This document shows, one piece after another, positions 41,574 through 50,235 of a DNA stretch of 64,000 bases (position 1 is its first letter; each line of letters opens with the position of its first letter). Location: NCBI RefSeq assembly GCF_900107275.1, contig NZ_FNPI01000001.1:558001-622000 (forward strand), read 5' to 3'. A model generated the notes under the pieces. The model did not search any database. It had not been told where the DNA came from and saw nothing but the letters and a program-made list of their open reading frames with translations. This DNA comes from Evansella caseinilytica. Lineage in GTDB: Bacteria > Bacillota > Bacilli > Bacillales > Salisediminibacteriaceae. The translations under genes were made by a program, and so were the position numbers.

Positions 41574-42547
41574 GCGAAGTTCTGCTGGAAGTGAAAAACG
41601 TAAAAAAATACTTTGCAGTCAGCGACGGCCCGTTTTTTTCAAAAAAGAAAAAGCATGTCAAAGCGGTGGATGATGTCAGCTTTCAAATAAAACGCGGCGA
41701 AACGGTCGGCATCGTCGGGGAATCGGGGTGCGGCAAATCAACGCTCGCCCGCCTGATCAACCGGCTGATTACGCCCACTTCTGGAGCAGTCCGCTTCAAG
41801 GGCCGGGCGCTGACTGGGCTGTCGCCAAAGGAAATCAGAACCGAGCGGCAGCATATACAAATGATCTTTCAAAATCCATACGCATCCCTGGACCCGCGAA
41901 AAAAAATTGAAGCGTTAATTATGGAGCCGCTTGTCATACACAATATCGGCACGAAGAAAGAGCGGAGGAAAAAGGTCGATGAGATGCTGGAGATCGTCGG
42001 TCTGAGCGCTTATCACGGTGACCGCTATCCTCATGAGTTCAGCGGCGGGCAGCGGCAGCGGATTAATATTGCAAGAGCGCTCGTATTGAACCCGGAGCTT
42101 ATCATTTGCGATGAGCCCGTGTCTGCGCTTGATGTCTCCATCCAGGCACAGGTTATTAACTTGTTGAAGGATCTGCAGACAGAATTCCATTTGACGTATT
42201 TATTTATTGCTCACGATTTGGATGTTGTCCGGTTTATCAGCGACCGCATTATGGTCATGTATCTCGGCAAGGTTGTAGAAACCGGTACGTGCGAGGAGGT
42301 ATACCGGACGCCGCAGCATCCGTATACAAGAGCATTGCTGTCGTCGGTGCCGTTAAAAAGTCCGTTTGAGGAAAGAGAGCGGATCTTTTTGCAAGGGGAT
42401 GTACCGAGCCCGATCGATCCGCCTTCGGGATGTCATTTCCATGAAAGATGTCCGTTCGCGGTCGAACAATGCAAAACGGCGGCTCCGGTGCTCAGCGAGT
42501 ATATAGCGGAACATCAAGTATCCTGTCATTTGGCAGGACAAATATAA
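41570..42547 (+). CDS. Peptide ABC transporter ATPase (DppF/OppF-like)
   Basis: A 325-residue ATPase with Walker A GESGCGKST, signature FSGGQRQRINIARAL, Walker B LIICDEPVSALD and the family's C-terminal domain with SGCHFHERCPFAVEQC. It dimerises with the DppD-like subunit to energise import. Translation is coupled by an ATGA overlap. Confidence 0.92.
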   Translation: MSEVLLEVKNVKKYFAVSDGPFFSKKKKHVKAVDDVSFQIKRGETVGIVGESGCGKSTLARLINRLITPTSGAVRFKGRALTGLSPKEIRTERQHIQMIFQNPYASLDPRKKIEALIMEPLVIHNIGTKKERRKKVDEMLEIVGLSAYHGDRYPHEFSGGQRQRINIARALVLNPELIICDEPVSALDVSIQAQVINLLKDLQTEFHLTYLFIAHDLDVVRFISDRIMVMYLGKVVETGTCEEVYRTPQHPYTRALLSSVPLKSPFEERERIFLQGDVPSPIDPPSGCHFHERCPFAVEQCKTAAPVLSEYIAEHQVSCHLAGQI

Positions 42548-42563
42548 ATTCGGAGGGAAACAT

Positions 42564-43508
42564 ATGTCATTTAAATTTGTTACGGAAATGTATGAACTGC
42601 TCGATGATATGAATGTATCAGGCCAGTCCGTGGCGAAATATTTTGAAGCGCATCAGTTTCAACAAGTGCAGGTAAAGACGGTGGAAGGGGAAAAGGGAAG
42701 TACGGATTTCGTCAAAATCGTCATCAACGGAAAAAACGGCACGGCGGCAGGAGGCACGGCACCGACGCTTGGAATCATCGGCCGGTTAGGCGGCATTGGT
42801 GCCCGCCCGGAGCAGAGCGGTTTTGTATCGGACGGGGACGGAGCCTTGGCGGCGGTTGCCATTGCCGCAAAGCTTGCTGACATGCAGAAAAAAGGTGATG
42901 TTCTTGAAGGCGATGTGATTGTCACCACCCATATTTGTCCGACAGCGCCGACACTCCCGCATGACCCGGTGCCTTTCATGGACTCGCCTGTGGACATCTT
43001 AACGATGAACAAACATGAAGTAACGGCGGAAATGGACGCGATTCTATCCATTGATACTACAAAAGGAAATAAGATCGTCAATCATAAGGGCTTTGCGATC
43101 ACGCCGACGGTAAAAGAAGGCTATATATTGAAAGTCAGCAATGATTTATTGGAAATTATGGAGCAGTCAACAGGCAAGCTTCCGGTGACGCTGCCGATTA
43201 CCTTGCAGGACATTACGCCGTACGGCAACGGTCTGTACCACATCAACAGCATTTTGCAGCCGGCTGTCGCCACAGACAAGCCAGTCGTCGGCGTTGCCGT
43301 CACGGCGGAAACGGCAGTTGCCGGGTGCGCAACTGGTGCGACGCATGCCGCGGATGTTGAAAATGTTGTCCGTTTTTCCCTGGAAGTGGCAAAAGCCTTT
43401 GGGAGAAAGAAATGCGCCTTCTACGACGAGCAGGAATTCTCCCGAATGAAAGAGCTTTACGGAAGTATGCTCCATTTTCAAACAACGGGTAAGAAGGTGG
43501 AGCGATGA
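42564..43508 (+). CDS. DUF1177 family protein
   Basis: A 314-residue cytoplasmic protein that I recognise as DUF1177. It shows GTAPTLGIIGRLGGIGARP, THICPTAPTLPHDPVPFMDS and DAILSIDTTKGN; the His and Asp residues of the second motif could bind metal. No function is established for the family. CGGAGGG precedes the ATG and the end overlaps the M20 gene by ATGA, so both products are probably made together. Its operon links it to processing of an imported peptide-like compound. Confidence 0.82.
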   Translation: MSFKFVTEMYELLDDMNVSGQSVAKYFEAHQFQQVQVKTVEGEKGSTDFVKIVINGKNGTAAGGTAPTLGIIGRLGGIGARPEQSGFVSDGDGALAAVAIAAKLADMQKKGDVLEGDVIVTTHICPTAPTLPHDPVPFMDSPVDILTMNKHEVTAEMDAILSIDTTKGNKIVNHKGFAITPTVKEGYILKVSNDLLEIMEQSTGKLPVTLPITLQDITPYGNGLYHINSILQPAVATDKPVVGVAVTAETAVAGCATGATHAADVENVVRFSLEVAKAFGRKKCAFYDEQEFSRMKELYGSMLHFQTTGKKVER

Positions 43509-44758
43509 GTAACGAATTAAAGCAACAGGTTATTGAGGCAGTGGAAGCGCATCAGGAGGAACTGCTGCAGCTATGCTCGTATTTAATCAAAATTCCGAGT
43601 GAAAATCCGCCGGGGAACACGACGCCGATTACGAAGTTTATCGATAAGTATTTAACCGGGTACGGGCTGGAAACAAGCTGGCACGAGGCGGAAAAAGACA
43701 GGTGGAACCTGCTTTCCAGATTCGGGAGCACCAGCGGCAAAAAGCTGATCTTCTGCGGCCACACCGATGTAGTACCGGCCGGGGATCTGTCGCGCTGGGA
43801 TTTTCCGCCGTTTTGCGGTGAAATCCGGGATGGCTGGCTGCTTGGCCGCGGGGCCAGCGACATGAAAGCCGGTTTGGGCGGAATCCTCTTTGCGGCTGCA
43901 ATGTTAAAACGATTAAATATTCCTTTGCAGGGGGAACTGTGTCTGGCAATCGTTCCCGACGAAGAAACAGGCGGCGAGTTCGGCGTTCCGTGGCTGCTGG
44001 AGAGACAGCTGATCAGCGGGGACGGCTGCCTGATTGCAGAACCTTCCTCACCGCTGCACCCGACATTGGGACAGAAAGGCTCCTGCTGGTTTAAATTGAC
44101 GGTGTTTGGCGAGCAGGCACACGGAAGCCTTGGCCCGATAGCGGGTAAAAACGCGATTGCCGATGCGATCCTGGCGATTGAAAAAATAAAAAAGGTCTGG
44201 GATATGGAGATCAAGATTCCGAAAGAAATTCAGCCGATTATCGATGTTTCCAAGAAATATATGCTGGAAAACGAGAGAGAAGAATATATCAATATTTTAG
44301 AGAAAATTTCAATAAATGTTGGTACAATAAAGGGTGGAACAAAATCGAATGTCGTTCCGGATACATGTGAAGTGGAAATTGACTGTCGCCTGCCCTTCGG
44401 CATTACCAAGCAGGAGGTCATCGCCTTTATTCACGGCGAGCTTGCTCCGCTGAAAATAAATTATCAACTTGACGAATTCGGCTTCCGCAGCAATGCCAAT
44501 TACACGCCGCCGGAAGATCCGGTTTGCCGCGCCGTCGTCGACAACATTTCGTTTGTCACCGGGAGCGACGCGTATGGGGTCATGCAATGGGCCAGCAGCG
44601 ACGCCAGACATTTCCGGAATCACAATATACCGGTTTTGCAGTACGGACCCGCTTACTTACCAAGCATTCACAATTTTAACGAAAAAGTAAAAACAGAAGA
44701 TATTATCAGGTGCGCCAAAGTATACGCCGCCGCTGCCGTTGACTTTTTAAATACATGA
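43505..44758 (+). CDS. M20 family metallopeptidase (ArgE/DapE-like)
   Basis: A 417-residue M20 enzyme. Metal-binding motifs: FCGHTDVVPAG (His, Asp), GRGASDMKAGLG (Asp), IVPDEETGGEFG (catalytic Glu and ligand Glu), and a C-terminal His in YLPSIHNFNEK. Members cleave dipeptides or N-acyl amino acids in the cytoplasm. It should act on what the transporter brings in. Coupled to DUF1177 by ATGA overlap. Confidence 0.92.
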   Translation: MSNELKQQVIEAVEAHQEELLQLCSYLIKIPSENPPGNTTPITKFIDKYLTGYGLETSWHEAEKDRWNLLSRFGSTSGKKLIFCGHTDVVPAGDLSRWDFPPFCGEIRDGWLLGRGASDMKAGLGGILFAAAMLKRLNIPLQGELCLAIVPDEETGGEFGVPWLLERQLISGDGCLIAEPSSPLHPTLGQKGSCWFKLTVFGEQAHGSLGPIAGKNAIADAILAIEKIKKVWDMEIKIPKEIQPIIDVSKKYMLENEREEYINILEKISINVGTIKGGTKSNVVPDTCEVEIDCRLPFGITKQEVIAFIHGELAPLKINYQLDEFGFRSNANYTPPEDPVCRAVVDNISFVTGSDAYGVMQWASSDARHFRNHNIPVLQYGPAYLPSIHNFNEKVKTEDIIRCAKVYAAAAVDFLNT

Positions 44759-44806
44759 TCACGGCAGAAGGAAGCGACATCGTTGCCGGGACTGGGGGAA
44801 TTTTAC

Positions 44807-45583
44807 ATGTTAAAAACATTGGATCAATCGCTGAAAATACTGTTGAGTTTTACAAAGGAAAAACCAACATGGGGAGCGCGGGAGCTGGCAAAGCAATTAC
44901 AATTAAATCCGACAAACGTGTACCGCATCCTTGCGACGTTTGAGAAAAATAGATTTTTGACAAAAGATCCGGAAACAAAAAAATATTCTTTAGGAATTAA
45001 GCTTTGGGAATTAGGGCTGATGGCTTTCGACGGCCTGCATATTTCTCAGTATATCCGTCCGATTTTACAAGAGTTGATGGAAAAGACAGGCGAATCTGTT
45101 TTTCTTACCAGCCTCGATGGCAAGGAAGGCTTAACCCTTGATGTTGTCGAGCCCGCCGACAAAGTGAAATTTTCTGTTTCTGTGGGCAGCAGAGCCCCCC
45201 TCTATGTTGGTGCTTCCTACAGATCGATTCTGGCGTACGCGTCCGAGGATTTGATTGAAGAGGTGGTGTCCGGCGAGCTGAAAGCGTATACTCCAATAAC
45301 GATCACGTCGAAAGAAGTGCTGCTGAATGAGCTCGTGCTGATCCGGAAACAGGGGTGGGCCAAAAGTGCGGGAGAGTACACGAGAGATGTCATTGCCCTT
45401 GCAGTTCCTTTGTTCAAAAACGGTAAAGTGATCGGTTCGCTGACGCTGTCCGGCCCGACGTATCGAATGGGGGAAGAGAGCACGGAAAAAAGCTTGTCCA
45501 TGCTCATGGAAACAAGAGACAAAGTGGCGAGTGTCATCGGAAAATATGAGCTGGACTTTGACAAATATTTAATCAGCGGCTGA
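44807..45583 (+). CDS. IclR family transcriptional regulator
   Basis: A 258-residue IclR regulator: N-terminal winged helix (MLKTLDQSLKILLSFTKEKP and LAKQLQLNPTNVYRILATF) and a C-terminal effector domain (about 80-250). The start is ATG 44807, eight bases after GGGGGA; a TTG frame from 44783 overlaps that site. It lies within the peptide operon and probably senses the imported compound or its product; the palindromes at 36824 and 36842 are candidate operators. Confidence 0.88.
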   Translation: MLKTLDQSLKILLSFTKEKPTWGARELAKQLQLNPTNVYRILATFEKNRFLTKDPETKKYSLGIKLWELGLMAFDGLHISQYIRPILQELMEKTGESVFLTSLDGKEGLTLDVVEPADKVKFSVSVGSRAPLYVGASYRSILAYASEDLIEEVVSGELKAYTPITITSKEVLLNELVLIRKQGWAKSAGEYTRDVIALAVPLFKNGKVIGSLTLSGPTYRMGEESTEKSLSMLMETRDKVASVIGKYELDFDKYLISG

Positions 45584-45750
45584 ATAGCACCGATGACCGC
45601 TGCAGATACCAACGGAATACAAAGTAAAGGAAAGACAATACCGTCCCCGGCGGAGCGTTCCAATGGAGGTGCAACTGAAGTTCTGCATGGGTCGATGGCC
45701 GATGTACAGAATGAGCATGATTTACCGATGAAAGGAAGGTGACGCAAACG

Positions 45751-46698
45751 GTGGAAAATCTGATTCAAGTCTGCCGTAATATTTTACAAATAAATATGGC
45801 TGCCAATGAAGGCGAGAGCCTCTTGGTCGTTACGGATAACCGGAAGCGGGAGATTGCCGGGATTTTCGCGGCAGCAGGTAAAGAGCTCGGCTTGGAGACA
45901 ATGATGATTGTGATGGAAGAGCGAAAAAAATCCGGAGAAGAGCCGCCTGTTGCCGTAAAAGCGGCGATGGGCAGCGCGGATATCGTTCTGTGTATAACGG
46001 AACATTCTTTGACGCATACCGAAGCAAGAAAGGACGCCTGCAGGAAAGGGGCAAAAGTGGCCACCATGCCCGGCATTACGATGGATATGTTAAGTGAGGG
46101 AGCCATTACGGCGGATTTTCTCGAAGTGAAGGAAGTAACCGAGAGGGTAACCGCGTTTTTGGATAACGGCAAAGAAGTAAAGCTCGAGAAAGACGGAAAA
46201 ACGTTAAGTTTTTCCATCGCCGGCCGCAAAGGCATCAACAGCACTGGAATGTTTACCGAGCCGTCTGCTTCCGGCAACTTACCGTCGGGAGAAAGCTATA
46301 TTGCGCCTGTTGAAACGAGCGGCAATGGAGAGATGGCGGTCGATGGCTCCATCGCCGGCATCGGTGTGCTGAATGAAGCGATGATCATTACCATCAGCGA
46401 CGGCAGGCTGGTTCAGGCTTCCGGAAGCAAGCTTGGGGCAAAACTGTTAAACAAGCTTGGAGACGGCGAAGGCCGAACGTTGTGCGAATTCGGGATTGGC
46501 ACGAATAACAAGGCGAGGGTGACGGGAAATGTGCTTGAAGACGAAAAGGTTTACGGCACCGTCCACCTTGCTTTTGGCAGCAACCATACTTTTGGCGGTA
46601 CGGTGAATGCCGGTGTACATATTGACTGTGTGATCCACCGCCCGAATGTTTTTATCGATGGACGATTGATCATGGAGAACGGGAAATTGCTGATATAA
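45751..46698 (+). CDS. M29-like aminopeptidase family protein
   Basis: About 315 residues, resembling M29/AmpS-type aminopeptidases or the related NicX-like proteins: GKTLSFSIAGRKGINSTGMF-like strand region, ETSGNGEMAVDGSIAG, CEFGIGTNNKARVTGN, EDEKVYGTVHLAFGSN and a terminal DCVIHRPNVFIDG. The Glu and His residues in the last motifs could form the metal site. The start is uncertain: GTG 45751 lies 11 bases from GGAAGG, whereas GTG 45739 overlaps it. Last gene of the operon; likely releases amino acids from the imported peptide. Confidence 0.78.
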   Translation: MENLIQVCRNILQINMAANEGESLLVVTDNRKREIAGIFAAAGKELGLETMMIVMEERKKSGEEPPVAVKAAMGSADIVLCITEHSLTHTEARKDACRKGAKVATMPGITMDMLSEGAITADFLEVKEVTERVTAFLDNGKEVKLEKDGKTLSFSIAGRKGINSTGMFTEPSASGNLPSGESYIAPVETSGNGEMAVDGSIAGIGVLNEAMIITISDGRLVQASGSKLGAKLLNKLGDGEGRTLCEFGIGTNNKARVTGNVLEDEKVYGTVHLAFGSNHTFGGTVNAGVHIDCVIHRPNVFIDGRLIMENGKLLI

Positions 46699-46702
46699 GT
46701 AT

Positions 46703-46842
46703 GTGTTCATAAAGGATGACAACAGTGGCAAGAAGATCGAGGGACGACAGTCACGAGCAGCGGGGCGTACACAGGATGTGCGTGAGTAGCGGAGGGGCCA
46801 TGCGAGCGTTGAGATTCACTGGCATTGTTGGAGCATCCTTTA
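46703..46842. repeat. MITE-like intergenic repeat, family A (copy 4)
   Basis: From TGTTCATAAAGG to GAGCATCCTTTA, with interior GGCAAGAAGATCGAGG, CAGTCACGAGCAGCG, GCGTGAGTAGCGGAGG and GTTGAGATTCACTGGC. It shares these in order with the copies at 2257 and 10139. It occupies the start of the 330-base gap 46699-47028; the rest holds a GC-rich hairpin and no gene. Confidence 0.65.
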
Positions 46843-46884
46843 TTCGTCTTAGTCTGAGGAAGCGATCCCCCTCCATCTGTTGAA

Positions 46885-46911
46885 TCGGGCCGGGGGGGTT
46901 GCCCGGCCCGA
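46885..46911. terminator. GC-rich hairpin between convergent operons
   Basis: TCGGGCCGGG (46885-46894) pairs perfectly with CCCGGCCCGA (46902-46911). It stands between the plus-strand peptide operon and the minus-strand ABC operon. No T-run follows on either strand, so termination is probable from position but not assured. Confidence 0.5.
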
Positions 46912-47028
46912 ATGGTGGATGACCTTTGCCCCGGTGATATCCAGCCAGGGATAAACGTCCGGCTATGTGAAGCTGTCAACTCCGAAAGTGAACGATTGAT
47001 TCCGTGCTGTGAAGCTCAGCGCCGGCCG

Positions 47029-47838
47029 TCAAACCTGCACTTTGCGATCGAACAACCACGATACAACAAGAAACATGGCGACAAGGATAATCCCCTCATA
47101 CACTAGCTGTCCGGCATATAGATGAATGATGATCTTCTCACTTACTTCCACTGCGTTTTCATCACCAAACTGGAAAAGGATTTCTTGAGGGATATCCGCT
47201 ATTGTCCGGATCAACCCCCATTCCGTGATCGCCGCGTAAAAGGCGGTGTTGCTGAATAGAACGGAAGCGGTTGTTAAGGCAGCGGTAATGAGCACTCCCA
47301 CCAGCCAGCCGAGCGGCTGAATGATTTTCGACATCAGAAAAATAAAGACGGCAACTAATCCGAGCACGACAGCGCTGTGAGCAATCAGCATTGTTGCGAA
47401 AGGCAACAGCTTAATGAATATTTCCTTTAGCAATACAATTCCCTGCGCAAACTCCCTATACACGCTGTAATCTATCAGTTGCTCGGCGCGGATGATAAAC
47501 AGATAAACGAACGCAAACGTCACGCCTAACGAAATCATCAGCTGCACAAAAGCTGTCAGCAATTTGGCAAGTATAAGCTGCCAGCCGGGCAAAGGCAGAT
47601 TCATCCACACATAAACGGTGTTTTCCTTCCATTCTTTTCGCAAAGAAAAGATCAGATCAACAAACATATAGAGAACATGAGTGAGAATCGCCGGGATTCC
47701 GAGGAAAAAAAGCAGCGGCGAATACCTTTGCATAAGATATAAAATGACGAGATATACTACGGCCAGCAAGCCGAGATTGAGGAAGAAGCGCAGCGAGCTT
47801 TCCTTCCATTCCTTTTTCAATAAGACTTTCCAGGTCAT
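47029..47838 (-). CDS. ABC transporter permease (YtrC-like)
   Basis: A 269-residue membrane protein with six hydrophobic segments, beginning MTWKVLLKKEWKESS, which suits an ABC-2 permease. Its start overlaps the end of the ATPase gene by four bases. Gene order regulator-ATPase-permease resembles ytrABC of B. subtilis, induced by cell-wall antibiotics. The substrate is unknown. Confidence 0.8.
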   Translation of the reverse strand: MTWKVLLKKEWKESSLRFFLNLGLLAVVYLVILYLMQRYSPLLFFLGIPAILTHVLYMFVDLIFSLRKEWKENTVYVWMNLPLPGWQLILAKLLTAFVQLMISLGVTFAFVYLFIIRAEQLIDYSVYREFAQGIVLLKEIFIKLLPFATMLIAHSAVVLGLVAVFIFLMSKIIQPLGWLVGVLITAALTTASVLFSNTAFYAAITEWGLIRTIADIPQEILFQFGDENAVEVSEKIIIHLYAGQLVYEGIILVAMFLVVSWLFDRKVQV

Positions 47839-48536
47839 TGGAGCACCTCCCGCATCACTTCTACGAGATTAATTCTTCGTTCTTCCCGCAATGTTTCGAC
47901 CTTCTCATTTAATAGAACGCTCCCGCTTTTCATGAAAATGACATAATCCAAAAACGGTTCTACTTCGGATACTTCGTGGGTGGAGAGAATCACCATTTGT
48001 TTTTCCACATCCACATAGGAAACGATCATTTTTAAAATATCCTCCCTGACAAGCGGGTCTAATCCGGACAGTGGCTCATCCATCAACAAAATCGGAACAT
48101 TTCGGGAGAGGGTCAGCACCAGCTTCACACGGGCTCTGTTCCCTTTGGACAGCCGCCTGATTTTTTGATGAAGATCGACCTTCAGCTTGTCGAGCATCTC
48201 TTCTGCTTTTTCCCTGGAAAAATCCGTGGTGGCACCGTCAAAAAATTGAATGGCTTCTTTGACTGTGTGCGAGGAATACAGGGAATCAATTTCTGCCAAA
48301 AAGGCGATGTGTTCTGATGCTCTTCTCGTTATTTTTTTTCCGGCGAGGGTGATGCTTCCTGTCGTCGGCTGAGCGAGGCCGGCCATCAGCTTCAGCAGCG
48401 TTGATTTTCCGCTGCCGTTTGGTCCGATCAATCCCACAATACCATTGTGATCCAATGATAAATCGAGCGGAGCCAATGCCTGCTGCCGGACGTATTTTTT
48501 TGATACATTTGTTAACGTGATCGTCGGTTCATGCAT
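47835..48536 (-). CDS. ABC transporter ATP-binding protein (YtrB-like)
   Basis: A 233-residue ATPase: Walker A GPNGSGKST, signature RLSKGNRARVKL and Walker B ILLMDEPLSGLD. The start is ATG 48536, served by GGAGGAG; an upstream frame start at 48557 lies inside the regulator gene. It overlaps the regulator stop by eight bases. Together with the permease it forms an exporter-type complex of the YtrBC kind. Confidence 0.88.
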   Translation of the reverse strand: MHEPTITLTNVSKKYVRQQALAPLDLSLDHNGIVGLIGPNGSGKSTLLKLMAGLAQPTTGSITLAGKKITRRASEHIAFLAEIDSLYSSHTVKEAIQFFDGATTDFSREKAEEMLDKLKVDLHQKIRRLSKGNRARVKLVLTLSRNVPILLMDEPLSGLDPLVREDILKMIVSYVDVEKQMVILSTHEVSEVEPFLDYVIFMKSGSVLLNEKVETLREERRINLVEVMREVLQ

Positions 48537-48918
48537 TGCTATCTCCTCCGTTTTCAAGTGCTGATAATCTTTTCTGAATCAGATCAAGAATTTCTTTTTC
48601 TGAAAAACCGATTTGTTTCATGGTCGTAAGAAAGACATCCATCTGTTGCTCTGCGGTCGTTTCTTTTAACTGCTGAATGACGGATTGATCTTCGGTAACA
48701 AACGTTCCCTGGCCCCGTTTGGAGACGACTACAGCTTCTCTTTCCATCTCCATGTAAGTGCGGGACACTGTGTTTGGATTGACGCCCGCTTCCACGGCAG
48801 TCTCACGTACAGACGGCAGCTTGTCACCTGCTTTCAGCTCATTTCTGCAGATTTTTCGGTAAAAATGCTCCATGAGCTGAATGTAAATCGGGCGGTTATG
48901 GTCAAAATGCAAGCTCAT
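48529..48918 (-). CDS. GntR family regulator, YtrA subfamily
   Basis: A 129-residue short GntR protein: winged helix with RPIYIQLMEHFYRKI, GDKLPSVRETAVEAGVNPNT and GQGTFV, then a short C-terminal dimerisation part without an effector domain, the defining trait of the YtrA subfamily. AAGGAGG lies six or seven bases before the ATG. It probably represses this operon and possibly the neighbouring ABC pair, which has an AGTGTA-type operator (51156). Confidence 0.9.
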   Translation of the reverse strand: MSLHFDHNRPIYIQLMEHFYRKICRNELKAGDKLPSVRETAVEAGVNPNTVSRTYMEMEREAVVVSKRGQGTFVTEDQSVIQQLKETTAEQQMDVFLTTMKQIGFSEKEILDLIQKRLSALENGGDSNA

Positions 48919-49278
48919 ATAAAACCTCCTTATAAGAAAAGCGGCAGTGGTTCCGATTCCGCTTAAATACAGCCCACGACCTGCGTCTCAAGGTTACTCA
49001 ACGCAGATTAACTCGATGAAGCACTTTCTCAGGTTGCATTTGAGAGCTACGGCAGACTTGGGGTGCATCGAGTGAAACCAGTGTCTATTTGAGCACGCTC
49101 TTAAAGAATTGTTGTCCGGAAGTTCTCGTTTTCCTCCACGACTGGCAAACGAAACGCGGACGGGAAGATGTCCGGCTGAAACAGTACCAATCAACTTTTT
49201 CAGCAGTACCTTCAAGCAGTACCTTCAGGAGGATGACGGTTTTCGCGACGATATCGCAGTCATTCCTGATGCAAACGT
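48919..49278. other. Intergenic region without supported gene
   Basis: This 360-base stretch lies upstream of the YtrA-like gene and downstream of the next ABC permease (both minus). Around 49020-49110 it has worn family-B-type sequence (GGTGCATCGAGTGAAACCA, ATTTGAGCACGCTCTTAAAG). The sequence GCAGTACCTTCA is directly repeated at about 49201 and 49217. No gene, riboswitch or clear terminator was seen. Confidence 0.5.
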
Positions 49279-50235
49279 TCACTCCGCTACATCCCGTTTG
49301 GAAAAAGTGATTGTGGCGATCGCCAAAAAGACCGCAAAGTAAACAGACAGCATGGTGATGGAAAACGGCATTGTCATCCCTTCGATCATCGGATTGTTAT
49401 ATACATATTGAATAAGGTTTGTGTTAGCAAACAACACGTATTTTATCCAATCGTATTGACTGAGCAGATAGACGATTTGTCCCCCGGTAAACATCGCGAC
49501 TAAAGAGAGGCCGATGGCAAGGGAAGTGTTGCGAAACACGGTACCGATCATAAAGGCAAAGGTTGTCATGATGATGACGGAGACAAAATTCAAGCCGTAT
49601 TCAATAAGTGCATAATAACCGGCGTGCCAGTCGCGTATTTCTCCTTGGACAACCTCGATCCACCTTGAGGGCCCTATATTGAACTGGAAGAAAAGCAAGC
49701 CGACAATCCAAGAAAAAGCTATTAACGCGATCAGCATGGTGAAGGAAAACAGCATCGTTGCCGTCCACTTCGACAAAAGAATTTTCCACCGTTTCACAGG
49801 GCGGATAAGCAGCAGCTTGATTGTACCTTGGGTATGCTCGCCTGCGACAATCCCAGCGGCGATAATGACGGTGAACATTGTAATAAAGCTGAGGGTATCG
49901 GCGTTGGCAATTACAAAGTTCCACACATGTTCCGCCGTTAGTGGTTCCACTCCTTCTGCTTCATAATATTGCTGCAGGAGAAGCTGTTCTTCCAGCTGCC
50001 GTTGTTCCCCGGGAGATAATTCATCGTTTTCGGCCGCGATGTTTATCGATACGCCATTTTCTCCCGCCGCGGCGTCATCGACCGTGTTATCCATTATCAT
50101 GAAGCGAAAAACTAGTCCGGAAATGATAACGACGGTGAGCAGAAGCAGGAACATGATTTTTGTCGCTGTTCGCCGGAAAATTTTCATGATTTCATTATGG
50201 ACTAATTGCTTAAACTGTTTCAACGTTTTCACCAC
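49279..50235 (-). CDS. ABC-2 type permease
   Basis: A 318-residue membrane protein: one N-terminal hydrophobic segment after VHNEIMKIFRRTATKIMFLL, an extracytoplasmic region of about 90 acidic residues, then five segments with EHTQGTIKLLLIRPVKRW, a hallmark of ABC-2 permeases (NatB/bacitracin-export type). It overlaps the ATPase gene by 26 bases. The start is GTG 50235 or 50232; the ribosome site is weak. Confidence 0.87.
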   Translation of the reverse strand: MVKTLKQFKQLVHNEIMKIFRRTATKIMFLLLLTVVIISGLVFRFMIMDNTVDDAAAGENGVSINIAAENDELSPGEQRQLEEQLLLQQYYEAEGVEPLTAEHVWNFVIANADTLSFITMFTVIIAAGIVAGEHTQGTIKLLLIRPVKRWKILLSKWTATMLFSFTMLIALIAFSWIVGLLFFQFNIGPSRWIEVVQGEIRDWHAGYYALIEYGLNFVSVIIMTTFAFMIGTVFRNTSLAIGLSLVAMFTGGQIVYLLSQYDWIKYVLFANTNLIQYVYNNPMIEGMTMPFSITMLSVYFAVFLAIATITFSKRDVAE

